16,842 bases of DNA. Source: JADYYB01 sp964402985 (GTDB taxonomy: Bacteria > Pseudomonadota > Alphaproteobacteria > Rhizobiales > Kaistiaceae). The stretch lies in assembly GCA_964402985.1 (NCBI GenBank), contig CAYOET010000164.1, positions 1 through 16,842 of the forward strand, in the 5' to 3' direction. A program made the translations under genes and the position numbers. The notes below the pieces were generated by a model, which made no database searches, had not been told where the DNA came from, and saw only the letters and a list, made by a program, of their open reading frames with translations. Below are positions 1 through 6,597 of this stretch, piece by piece; positions within the stretch are counted from its first letter, which is position 1; the number at the start of each line of letters is the position of its first letter.

Positions 1-695
1 TCACGGATGCGGCCCGGCAGGCCGCGACCTACCGCAAGGGACGGGTGCTGGTGGCCGGCGACGCCGCGCATATCCATCCGCCGGATGGCGGACAGGGGCT
101 CCAGACGGGGGTGCAGGATGCGGTGAATCTGGGCTGGAAGCTGGCCCAGGTGATCAAGGGGATCTCGCCGGAGAGGCTCCTCGACACCTACCAAGCCGAG
201 CGCCACCCGGTCGGTGCCCGCGTGCTGCGCAACACGATGGCCGCCGTCGCGCTGCGCCGCGACGATGACCGCACGAAGGCGCTCCGCGAAACGATGGCGG
301 AACTCCTCGGCATGGACGGGCCGGGCAATCGCTTCGCGGCGGAGCTGTCCGGCCTGGGCATCCGCTACGATCTCGGCGAGGGGCATCCGCTCCTCGGCCG
401 CCGGATGCCCGACCTCGACCTCGTCACCCGCGACGGACCGGTAAGGGTCTTCACCCTCCTGCGCGATGCCCGGCCGGTTTTGCTCAATTTCGGTGAGCCG
501 GGCAGCCTCGACATCGCTCCGTGGGCGGGCCGCGTTCAGGTTGTCGACGCGACCTATGACGGACCGTGGGAGCTCCCGGCTCTCGGCACGGTCAGCGCAC
601 CTGCGGCCGTTCTCATCCGGCCCGACGGGTATGTGGCCTGGGTGGGAGACGGAACCCGCCAAGGTCTCTCTGAGGCTCTCACCGCATGGTTCTGA
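1..695 (+). CDS. FAD-dependent aromatic-ring hydroxylase (class A flavoprotein monooxygenase), C-terminal part, 5'-truncated
   Basis: The gene enters from the left edge; its frame is open from base 3 and ends at the TGA at 693-695. The visible part starts in the FAD-binding region: VLVAGDAAHIHPP, then GGQGLQTGVQDAVNLGWKLA, is the GD motif and following helix that contact the FAD ribityl and pyrophosphate in PheA/TfdB/MhpA-type hydroxylases. The last ~100 residues (from about GRRMPDLDL to the end) resemble the thioredoxin-like C-terminal domain common in this family, which lacks a redox CxxC here as usual. Such enzymes use NAD(P)H and O2 to hydroxylate aromatic or polyketide substrates in the cytoplasm. 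The N-terminal GxGxxG dinucleotide fold lies outside the window, so substrate and exact subfamily cannot be judged. The next gene converges on it with a gap of only 32 bp. Confidence 0.9.
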   Translation, partial: TDAARQAATYRKGRVLVAGDAAHIHPPDGGQGLQTGVQDAVNLGWKLAQVIKGISPERLLDTYQAERHPVGARVLRNTMAAVALRRDDDRTKALRETMAELLGMDGPGNRFAAELSGLGIRYDLGEGHPLLGRRMPDLDLVTRDGPVRVFTLLRDARPVLLNFGEPGSLDIAPWAGRVQVVDATYDGPWELPALGTVSAPAAVLIRPDGYVAWVGDGTRQGLSEALTAWF

Positions 696-727
696 CCGGC
701 CGTGGCGTAGCGTCGGAGGGACCGGTC

Positions 728-1786
728 TTACGCGTGACCTGGGGTCGAGGCGCCGGCGGCGAGGGCTTTGCGAACCGCCGGCGCGACCTTGGTGCCGAAG
801 AGCTCGATCGAGCGCATGACTGCCTTATGTGGAAGCGTGCCGACCGAGAACTGGATCAGGAAACGGTCGTGCCTGAAGAGCTCGTGCTGGAAGAGGATCT
901 TCTCGATCACCTCGTCGGGGCTGCCGACGAAGCTTGCGCCGCGGAGCTGGCGCGAGGCGTCGAAATGGGCGCGGGTGGTCGGCGGCCAGCCGCGCTCCTT
1001 GCCGATCCGGGTCATCGCCTCGGCGAAGGGCGGGAAGGCGAGGTCGGCCGCCGCCTCGGAGGTGTCGGCGATGAAGCCGTGGGAGTTGATCCCGACCGGG
1101 AGTTTTGCCGGGTCGTGGCCGCTGTGCCTGGCGGCGTCGCGATAAAGCTGGACGAGCGGTGCGAACCGCTCGGGCTCGCCGCCGATGATGGCGAGGGCGA
1201 GCGGCAGGGCGAGCGCGCCGGCGCGGACGAGCGATTGCGGCGTGCCGCCGACGGCGATCCACACCGGAAGGGGGTTCTGGAGCGGGCGCGGGTAGACTCC
1301 CTGCCCGTTCAAGGGCGCGCGGTGCTTGCCGGACCAGGTGATTTTGGTCGTCGCGCGGAGGTTCAGCAGGAGCTCGAGCTTCTCGGCGAAGAGCTCGTCG
1401 TAGTCGTGAAGGTCGTAGCCGAAGAGCGGGAAGGACTCGATGAACGAGCCGCGACCCGCCATGATCTCGGCACGCCCGCCGGAGAGAAGGTCGAGGGTCG
1501 CGAATTGCTGAAAGATTCGGACCGGGTCGTCGGAGCTGATGATGGACACCGCGCTGGTGAGGCGGATGCGCTTGGTGCGCGCCGCCGCGGCGGCGAGGAC
1601 AACGGCCGGCGCGGAGGCGACAAAGTCGGGGCGGTGGTGCTCGCCGACGCCGAAGACGTCGAGGCCGACCTGGTCAGCCAGCTCGACCTCCTCCATGAGG
1701 TCGCGGAGGCGGTGCTCCGCGCTCATCACGGCGCCGGTGCGCGGGTCGGGGGTGGTTTCCACGAAGGTGTAGAGGCCGAGTTCCAT
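728..1786 (-). CDS. LLM-class (luciferase-like) flavin-dependent oxidoreductase
   Basis: This 352-residue protein has the bacterial luciferase-like monooxygenase fold. It opens with a beta strand (MELGLYTF), has the GVGEHH motif near residues 46-51, the AVSIISSDDPVRIFQQFATLDLLSGGR block typical of the family read in parts, and GRGSFIESFPLFG further on. Enzymes of this class use reduced FMN or F420; FMN is the likelier cofactor in a proteobacterium. They oxidise varied small molecules in the cytoplasm. The frame stays open upstream to 2032, but that extension has no family similarity. The chosen ATG at 1786 has a GAAGG ribosome-binding site 5 nt upstream and begins where family homology begins. 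It is divergent from an MFS exporter and shares its promoter region and operator-like dyads, so the two are probably co-regulated. Substrate unknown. Confidence 0.88.
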   Translation of the reverse strand: MELGLYTFVETTPDPRTGAVMSAEHRLRDLMEEVELADQVGLDVFGVGEHHRPDFVASAPAVVLAAAAARTKRIRLTSAVSIISSDDPVRIFQQFATLDLLSGGRAEIMAGRGSFIESFPLFGYDLHDYDELFAEKLELLLNLRATTKITWSGKHRAPLNGQGVYPRPLQNPLPVWIAVGGTPQSLVRAGALALPLALAIIGGEPERFAPLVQLYRDAARHSGHDPAKLPVGINSHGFIADTSEAAADLAFPPFAEAMTRIGKERGWPPTTRAHFDASRQLRGASFVGSPDEVIEKILFQHELFRHDRFLIQFSVGTLPHKAVMRSIELFGTKVAPAVRKALAAGASTPGHA

Positions 1787-2139
1787 GCGGCCTTCGATAG
1801 CGGGCGGAGGCAAACTCCGTCCAGCGTCCGCCCACGAGTCCACGCCTATATCGACCGCCGGGCAGAAGAATGGCGGGCCGGAGCCGCCTTCGGCCGCATC
1901 ACTCGAATCGCCGGAATCGCGGTAGTAAGACGTTGGGTCGACAGGCCAGGCGCCATTCCACACCGACCATGCCAGCCCACGATATATCGAAAGATATAAC
2001 TTGAAAGAAGATTGTCCCTCTATATATCGCACGATACATCGCCCCAGCCTCGGGCGGCGATTGCATTGATTGCCCCTCGCCCCCGCCGCCCCTCCGGACG
2101 GCGCGTTTGGTTTGTCACTCTCGATCCAGGACGCATTTC
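1787..2139. other. Divergent intergenic region between the LLM oxidoreductase and the MFS exporter
   Basis: This 353-bp spacer holds no convincing gene. The frame open upstream of the oxidoreductase covers most of it but shows no recognisable protein. The notable content is an AT-rich island around 1981-2040, conspicuous in this GC-rich DNA, carrying two dyad-symmetric sequences. No regulator gene lies in or next to the spacer. Confidence 0.7.
1981..2040. promoter_or_regulatory. Paired AT-rich operator-like dyads and candidate MFS promoter
   Basis: Site 1 has perfect 6-bp arms, TATATC (1983-1988) and GATATA (1993-1998), around GAAA. Site 2 is ATATATCG (2022-2029), CA, then CGATACAT (2032-2039), with 7 of 8 positions paired. 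Aligned on the same 18-bp frame, both have a TATATC core, and their centres (1990.5 and 2030.5) are exactly 40 bp apart. A candidate plus-strand promoter is TTGAAA (2001-2006), 16 bp, TATATC (2023-2028), so site 2 would cover the -10. The symmetry and placement fit a dimeric repressor of the TetR, PadR or MarR type; the family is inferred and no such gene is in the window. Confidence 0.55.
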
Positions 2140-3729
2140 ATGAACGATCGTCCGGCGAGCCCGGCTAGCGGCTCCGTCACCGCTCCTCCGGACGCGCCGG
2201 CGCCTCCGGAGGCCCCGGCGCCGCGGGTCGGGCTGATCATCGGCGCGCTGATGCTCGGGCTCCTTCTCGCCGCGCTCGACCAGACGATCGTCTCGACCGC
2301 GCTGCCGACGATCGTGCAGGACCTCGGCGGCCTCAACCATCTCTCCTGGGTGGTGACGGCCTATCTTCTCGCCAGCACCGTCTCGAGCCCGATCTACGGC
2401 AAGCTCGGCGACCTCTTCGGCCGCAAGGTGATCCTCCAGTCCGCGATCGTCCTCTTCCTGCTCGGCTCGGCGCTGTGCGGCCTTTCGCAATCGATGACGC
2501 AGCTGATCGTGTTCCGCGCGATCCAGGGGCTCGGCGCGGGCGGGCTCTTCGTCATCACCATCGCGGTCATCGCCGACGTCGTGCCGGCGCGCGAGCGGGG
2601 CAAGTATCAGGGCCTATTCGGCGCTGTGTTCGGCGGCGCTTCGATCATCGGGCCGCTGGTCGGCGGGTTCTTCGTCGAGAGCCTTTCCTGGCGCTGGATC
2701 TTCTATATCAACATCCCGATCGGAGCGGTGGCGCTGGCGGTGATCGCCGTCGCGCTGCACACCCACCAGAAGCAGGGCCACCCGTCGATCGACTATCTCG
2801 GCGCCCTCACCCTCGGCGGCGCGCTGACCTCGATCGTCCTCTTCACCAGCCTCGGCGGCAACACCTATCCGTGGAACTCGAGCGTCATCCTCGGGCTGAT
2901 GGTCGGCTCGGTGGTGCTGCTCCTGGCCTTCATCCTCGCCGAGACGCGGGCGAAGGAGCCGATCATTCCGCTCCACCTGTTCACCAACAGCGTGTTCACG
3001 CTGACCAGCGTGCTCGGCTTCGTGGTGGGGGTGGGGATGTTCGGGGCACTGACCTTCCTGCCGCTCTATCTGCAGGTGGTGAAGGGCCAGTCGCCGACCC
3101 TCTCGGGCCTGCAGCTGACGCCGATGATGGCCGGCATGCTGACCACCTCGATCATCTCCGGGCAGGTGATCAGCCGGTTCGGCCGCTACCGCGTCTTCCC
3201 GATCCTCGGCTTCACGGCAATGACGCTGGGCCTCTTCCTCCTCTCGCAGCTCACGGTCGCGAGCAGCGTGTGGCTGGTGTCGGTCTACATGGTGCTGATG
3301 GGGATCGGCCTCGGCATGCTGATGCAGGTGCTGATCCTGGTGGTGCAGAACGCGGTCGAGTATCGCCATCTCGGCGTCGCCACGGCGGCGGCGACGGTGT
3401 TCCGCGGGATCGGGGGGTCGGTGGGCCTCGCGGTGTTCGGCGCGATCTTCGCGCACCGGCTCAACACGGCGCTGGTGGCGGTCCTTCCGGCCGGGACCGC
3501 GATCCCGGAGGGCGGCATCGATCCGCGCGCCGCGATCGCGACTCTCCCGCCGGAGATGCACGAGCAGTTCCTGGGCGCGTTCGTGACGGCGATCCACCCG
3601 GTGTTCCTGATCGCCGCCTCGCTGACCACGGTCGGGTTCGTGCTGGCGTGGTTCCTGAAGGAGATCCCGCTCAGGTCACACGCGGGAGCGGGGCCGCGGC
3701 CGCAGCAGGTGGCCGCCTTAGCGGAGTAG
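2140..3729 (+). CDS. DHA2-family (EmrB/QacA-type, 14-TMS) MFS drug exporter
   Basis: This 529-residue inner-membrane protein belongs to the drug:H+ antiporter-2 group. Motif D1 is visible as LDQTIVSTALPTIV (residues 46-59), motif A as GKLGDLFGRK (87-96), motif B as RAIQGLGAGG (126-135), and antiporter motif C as the glycine/proline run GAVFGGASIIGPLVGG (161-176). Length and hydrophobic pattern fit 14 transmembrane helices. The N-terminus is a Pro/Ala-rich cytoplasmic tail (residues 5-28). The ATG at 2140 is preceded by AGGA 8 nt upstream and is preferred over a TTG 33 nt upstream. It would export small molecules using the proton gradient; the substrate cannot be inferred. It stands alone, without an EmrA-type adaptor, and diverges from an LLM flavin monooxygenase with which it shares operator-like dyads. 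The stop is followed after 21 bp by a hairpin-forming repeat. Confidence 0.93.
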   Translation: MNDRPASPASGSVTAPPDAPAPPEAPAPRVGLIIGALMLGLLLAALDQTIVSTALPTIVQDLGGLNHLSWVVTAYLLASTVSSPIYGKLGDLFGRKVILQSAIVLFLLGSALCGLSQSMTQLIVFRAIQGLGAGGLFVITIAVIADVVPARERGKYQGLFGAVFGGASIIGPLVGGFFVESLSWRWIFYINIPIGAVALAVIAVALHTHQKQGHPSIDYLGALTLGGALTSIVLFTSLGGNTYPWNSSVILGLMVGSVVLLLAFILAETRAKEPIIPLHLFTNSVFTLTSVLGFVVGVGMFGALTFLPLYLQVVKGQSPTLSGLQLTPMMAGMLTTSIISGQVISRFGRYRVFPILGFTAMTLGLFLLSQLTVASSVWLVSVYMVLMGIGLGMLMQVLILVVQNAVEYRHLGVATAAATVFRGIGGSVGLAVFGAIFAHRLNTALVAVLPAGTAIPEGGIDPRAAIATLPPEMHEQFLGAFVTAIHPVFLIAASLTTVGFVLAWFLKEIPLRSHAGAGPRPQQVAALAE

Positions 3730-3750
3730 CGCTCACATCTCAACGAGAAT

Positions 3751-3831
3751 GTCCCGGGCTTGACCCGGGACCCATTGCCCGTTCCGTGTCGAGGGCAGCA
3801 GGGTGGAATGGGCCCCGGGTCAAGCCCGGGG
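3751..3831. repeat. Palindromic (REP/BIME-like) repeat, left copy
   Basis: Two hairpins lie in inverted orientation. The first is GTCCCGGG (3751-3758), loop CTTGA, CCCGGGAC (3764-3771). The second is CCCCGGG (3813-3819), loop TCAAG, CCCGGGG (3825-3831). The second hairpin with its AATGGG flank is nearly the reverse complement of the first with its CCCATT flank. The whole 80-bp element recurs in inverted orientation at 4186-4264. The first hairpin starts 21 bp after the MFS stop and could also end that transcript, but no T-tract follows. Spurious reading through this family gives PGLDPGP-like peptides often seen in alphaproteobacterial intergenic ORFs. Confidence 0.85.
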
Positions 3832-3851
3832 AATACCGGTTGAGGTTTGGG

Positions 3852-4151
3852 CTAGGTGCCCATTCCGGGTTGCTCGGCGAGATCGAGCCAGTCTGGATTG
3901 TCGCGTTCGATCAGTTGGATTTTCCACGCGCGAAGCCATCGCTTCACCGAATGCTCTCGTTGGCGGGCATCATTGAGCGTGGCGTGGATCTCGGCATAAA
4001 CGAGTCGATGCACCTTGTACTGCTTGGTGAAGCTGGGCACCGCGCTGGAGCGATGCTGATCGAGGCGCCGGGACAAGTCGCTGGTTACGCCGATGTAGAG
4101 TGTCCCGCGCATTCGACTGGCCAGGATGTAGACCCAGTATTGGCGGTCCAT
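3852..4151 (-). CDS. Small single-domain GIY-YIG endonuclease family protein
   Basis: This 99-residue protein is essentially one GIY-YIG nuclease domain of the short, stand-alone (COG2827/YhbQ-like) type. Residues 5-22 contain the VYIL and LYIGVT halves of the GIY-YIG motif (Y8, Y19, G21). R29 in SRRLDQH and E66 in REHSVKRW sit where the catalytic Arg and metal-binding Glu lie in the family, so the active site appears intact. The family cleaves DNA using one divalent metal ion, but the role of these tiny members is not established. The ATG at 4151 has GGGAG 5 nt upstream; a longer frame to 4256 would run through the flanking repeat and is rejected. The gene is boxed by inverted copies of an ~80-bp palindromic repeat, 20 bp past its stop and 34 bp before its start. 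It lies apart from the neighbouring operons, suggesting a small mobile or repeat-associated unit. Confidence 0.9.
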   Translation of the reverse strand: MDRQYWVYILASRMRGTLYIGVTSDLSRRLDQHRSSAVPSFTKQYKVHRLVYAEIHATLNDARQREHSVKRWLRAWKIQLIERDNPDWLDLAEQPGMGT

Positions 4152-4185
4152 CCCCGCTCCCGACCGGCAGCCCGCCAGCATCGTG

Positions 4186-4264
4186 CCGCGGGCTCGAACC
4201 GGGGCCCATTCCACCAGACCGCAGCAAAACGGGAAGGGCAATGGGTCCCGGCTCAAGGCCGGGA
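4186..4264. repeat. Palindromic (REP/BIME-like) repeat, right inverted copy
   Basis: Read on the minus strand, this 79-bp stretch matches the left copy at 3752-3831: a near-identical GC-rich hairpin (TCCCGGC, loop CTTGA, GCCGGGA), the flank CCCATTGCCC, a diverged centre, GTGGAATGGGCCCCGG, and a second weaker hairpin. In the two hairpin parts I count about 2 and 3 mismatches. It lies 30 bp beyond the phoB stop, so its first hairpin could also terminate the pho transcript on the minus strand, although no T-run follows. The gap 4265-4294 between the repeat and the phoB stop holds nothing recognisable. Confidence 0.82.
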
Positions 4265-4294
4265 AAAATTGGGGTAGCGACTGCCGGTAGGCGG

Positions 4295-4990
4295 CTAAAC
4301 GCCGAACTGTTCGTCGAAGGCGTAGACGACGCCGCGGACGGTGCGGATCGGGTCCTGGCGGGAGCCGCGGTTGATCGCTTTGCGGAGGCGGCCGACATGG
4401 ACGTCGACGGTGCGCTCGTCGACGTAGATGTCGCGGCCCCAGACGCCGTCGAGCATCTGCTCGCGCGAGAAGACGCGGCCGGGGCTCTGCATCAGGAATT
4501 CGAGGAGGCGGAACTCGGTCGGGCCGAGATGCAACTCCCGGCCGGCTCTGCGGACCCGGTGCGCCTCGCGGTCGAGTTCCATGTCGCCGGCGCGGAGGAG
4601 CGAGGCGACGATCTCGGGGCGCGAGCGGCGGAGGATGGCGCGCACCCGCGCCATCAACTCGGGGACCGAGAAGGGCTTTACGACATAATCGTCGGCGCCG
4701 GTGGCGAGGCCGCTGATGCGCTCGGTCTCCTCGCCCCTCGCGGTGAGGATGAGGATGGGGAGCGCGCGGGTCTCGGCGCGGCTCCTAAGGCGCCGGCAGA
4801 GCTCGATGCCGGAGATGCCGGGCAGCATCCAGTCGAGCAGAAGGAGGTCGGGGACGTTTTCGCGGAGGCGGATCTCCGCCTCGTCGCCGCGGCCGACCGA
4901 CTCGACCGCGTAGCCCTCGGCCTCGAGATTGTAGCGAAGCAGCAAGGTGAGAGGCTCTTCGTCCTCGACGATCATCACCTTGGGTGCCAT
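4295..4990 (-). CDS. phoB: Phosphate regulon response regulator PhoB
   Basis: This 231-residue protein is an OmpR/PhoB-type DNA-binding response regulator. The receiver domain (about 1-120) shows the acidic pair D10/E11, phospho-acceptor D53 (LLLLDWMLPG), T83 and K105. The C-terminal winged helix (about 130-228) contains LGPTEFRLLEFLMQSPGRVFSR in parts and the recognition-helix region DERTVDVHVGRLRKAI. PhoB phosphorylated by PhoR binds Pho boxes and activates phosphate-starvation genes. The ATG at 4990 overlaps the phoU stop by one base (TGATG), implying translational coupling; the longer upstream frame is only antisense or out-of-frame phoU sequence. It is the last gene of the pst-pho operon. 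The tandem Pho box upstream of pstS is its obvious local target, so the operon is probably autoregulated. Confidence 0.96.
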   Translation of the reverse strand: MAPKVMIVEDEEPLTLLLRYNLEAEGYAVESVGRGDEAEIRLRENVPDLLLLDWMLPGISGIELCRRLRSRAETRALPILILTARGEETERISGLATGADDYVVKPFSVPELMARVRAILRRSRPEIVASLLRAGDMELDREAHRVRRAGRELHLGPTEFRLLEFLMQSPGRVFSREQMLDGVWGRDIYVDERTVDVHVGRLRKAINRGSRQDPIRTVRGVVYAFDEQFGV

Positions 4991-5715
4991 CAGGTGCGGC
5001 GCTCCGGCATCTCGATCCCGGCCATCGTCGTGCGGTCCTTCTTCGGCCGCTCGTCGACCAGCGTCGTCCCGGTGACGAGGTAGTGCACGGTCTCGGCGAT
5101 GTTGGTCGCGTGATCGCCGATGCGCTCGATGTTCTTGGCGCAGAAAAGCAAGTGCGTACAGAAGGTTATGTTGCGCGGGTCCTCCATCATATAGGTCAGG
5201 AGTTCGCGGAACAGCGAGGTGTAGAGAGCGTCGATTTCGTCGTCGCGCGCCCACACCAAATGGGCGGCTTCGAGGTCGCGGGCCGAGTAGGCGTCGATGA
5301 CGTTCTTGAGCTGGGCGAGGCTGAGCTCGGCGATGTGCTCGACGCCGTGGATGAGCTTCTTGGGCTGGATCTGGCCCTGGAGGGCGACGACGCGCTTGGC
5401 GATGTTCTTGGCGAGGTCGCCGACCCGCTCGAGGTCGTTCGAGATGCGGATCGCGGCGATGATCTCGCGGAGGTCTCTCGCCATCGGCTGGCGGCGGGCG
5501 ATCATCAGGATCGCCTTCTCCTCGAGCTCGCGCTGGAGGGCGTCGATCTTGCGGTCGCGCGTGATCACGGTCTGCGCGATCTCGGGGTCGACTCTTGTGA
5601 GCGCCGTCATCGAGAGGTCGATGAGCTCCTCGGCGATGCCGCCGATCTCGGCGACCCGGCCGGTGATGTCCTTCAGCTCGTCGTCGAACGCGCTGACGAT
5701 ATGGTTCTCTGCCAT
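4990..5715 (-). CDS. phoU: Phosphate transport system regulator PhoU
   Basis: This 241-residue, all-helical protein is of normal PhoU length. Both symmetrical three-helix repeats carry the family's metal-binding ExxxD(xxxN) motif: E96-R-V-G-D100 with N104 in the first, and E197-R-I-G-D201 with N205 in the second. PhoU is a cytoplasmic negative regulator that links the PstSCAB transporter to PhoR, keeping the Pho regulon off in high phosphate. The ATG at 5715 has a strong AGGAGA site 5 nt upstream. It lies 34 bp downstream of pstB and overlaps phoB by one base, the classical pstB-phoU-phoB arrangement of alphaproteobacteria. Nothing in the sequence is atypical. Confidence 0.96.
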   Translation of the reverse strand: MAENHIVSAFDDELKDITGRVAEIGGIAEELIDLSMTALTRVDPEIAQTVITRDRKIDALQRELEEKAILMIARRQPMARDLREIIAAIRISNDLERVGDLAKNIAKRVVALQGQIQPKKLIHGVEHIAELSLAQLKNVIDAYSARDLEAAHLVWARDDEIDALYTSLFRELLTYMMEDPRNITFCTHLLFCAKNIERIGDHATNIAETVHYLVTGTTLVDERPKKDRTTMAGIEMPERRT

Positions 5716-5749
5716 TGTCTTCTCCTGCCGAGCGTGTGCGGCGAGTGGC

Positions 5750-6577
5750 TTAGCCGAAGCGCCCGGTGATGTAGTCCTGCGTGCGCTGATCCTTGGGGTT
5801 GGTGAAGATCTGGTCGGTGGGACCGGTCTCCACCATGACGCCGAGGTGGAAGAAGGAGGTGCGCTGTGACACGCGGGCCGCCTGCTGCATCGAGTGCGTC
5901 ACGATGATGATGGTGTAGTTCTCGCGCAGCTCGTCGATGAGTTCCTCGACGCGCGCGGTGGCGATCGGGTCGAGGGCCGAGCACGGCTCGTCCATGAGGA
6001 TGACGTCGGGGCTGACGGCGATGGTGCGGGCGATGCAGAGGCGCTGCTGCTGGCCGCCGGAAAGGCCGGTGCCGGGTTCGTCGAGACGGTCCTTCACCTC
6101 TTCGAAGAGGCCGGCCTTCTTGAGGCTCTTGACGACGATCTCCTCGATGTCGGGCTTGGTACGGGCGAGGCCGTGGATGCGCGGGCCGTAGGCGACGTTC
6201 TCGAAGATCGATTTCGGGAACGGGTTCGGCTTCTGGAAGACCATGCCGACGCGGGCTCTTAGCTCCACGACGTCGAGGTCGGGATCGTAGATGTCGCGGC
6301 CGTCGAGGGTGATCTTCCCTTTCACGCGCGCGCTGTCGATCGTGTCGTTCATCCGGTTTATGCAGCGGAGGAAGGTCGACTTCCCGCAGCCGGACGGGCC
6401 AATGAAGGCCGTCACCGAGCGATCCGGAATGTCGACCGTCACGTCGAACAGCGCCTGCTTCTCGCCGTACCAGACGTTGACCTTGTCAGTCCGGATGCGC
6501 GGCTCACGCGCAACCGGCATGGCGTCCTTTGGAGCGGCCACGCTGATGCTCACCGTGGGTTTGCTGCTGTCGTTCAC
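5750..6577 (-). CDS. pstB: Phosphate ABC transporter ATP-binding protein PstB
   Basis: This 275-residue ABC ATPase has all nucleotide-binding motifs: Walker A GPSGCGKST (residues 60-68), Q-loop Q115, signature LSGGQ (172-176), Walker B VILMDE (192-197) and H-loop H228. The DEPCSALDP segment and the ending GRFG are typical of PstB. It hydrolyses ATP at the cytoplasmic face of PstC/PstA to drive phosphate uptake. The start is uncertain. The GTG at 6577 follows a GGGAG site with 7-nt spacing and is used here. A GTG at 6604, overlapping the end of pstA, would add nine residues and also has a GGAG upstream. In either case it follows pstA with minimal spacing. Confidence 0.96.
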   Translation of the reverse strand: MNDSSKPTVSISVAAPKDAMPVAREPRIRTDKVNVWYGEKQALFDVTVDIPDRSVTAFIGPSGCGKSTFLRCINRMNDTIDSARVKGKITLDGRDIYDPDLDVVELRARVGMVFQKPNPFPKSIFENVAYGPRIHGLARTKPDIEEIVVKSLKKAGLFEEVKDRLDEPGTGLSGGQQQRLCIARTIAVSPDVILMDEPCSALDPIATARVEELIDELRENYTIIIVTHSMQQAARVSQRTSFFHLGVMVETGPTDQIFTNPKDQRTQDYITGRFG

Positions 6578-6597
6578 GGTTCTACTCCCGATGACGT

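Noticed and set aside
694..727. GACCGG/CCGGTC inverted repeat between the convergent hydroxylase and LLM genes, as a bidirectional terminator
   Set aside because: Only 6-bp arms with a 22-nt loop and no T-tract on either strand; too weak to call.
686..1999. 437-codon plus-strand frame opposite the LLM oxidoreductase
   Set aside because: Charged, low-complexity translation without any family pattern; antisense shadow of a well-recognised gene in GC-rich DNA.
2475..4277. 600-codon plus-strand frame overlapping the MFS exporter and the GIY-YIG region
   Set aside because: It is an Arg/Gly/Ala-rich out-of-frame reading of the MFS gene that then runs through the palindromic repeats; no coherent domain.
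4990..5254. N-terminal extension of phoB to 5254
   Set aside because: It would overlap phoU out of frame; PhoB homology starts exactly at the ATG at 4990, which overlaps the phoU stop.
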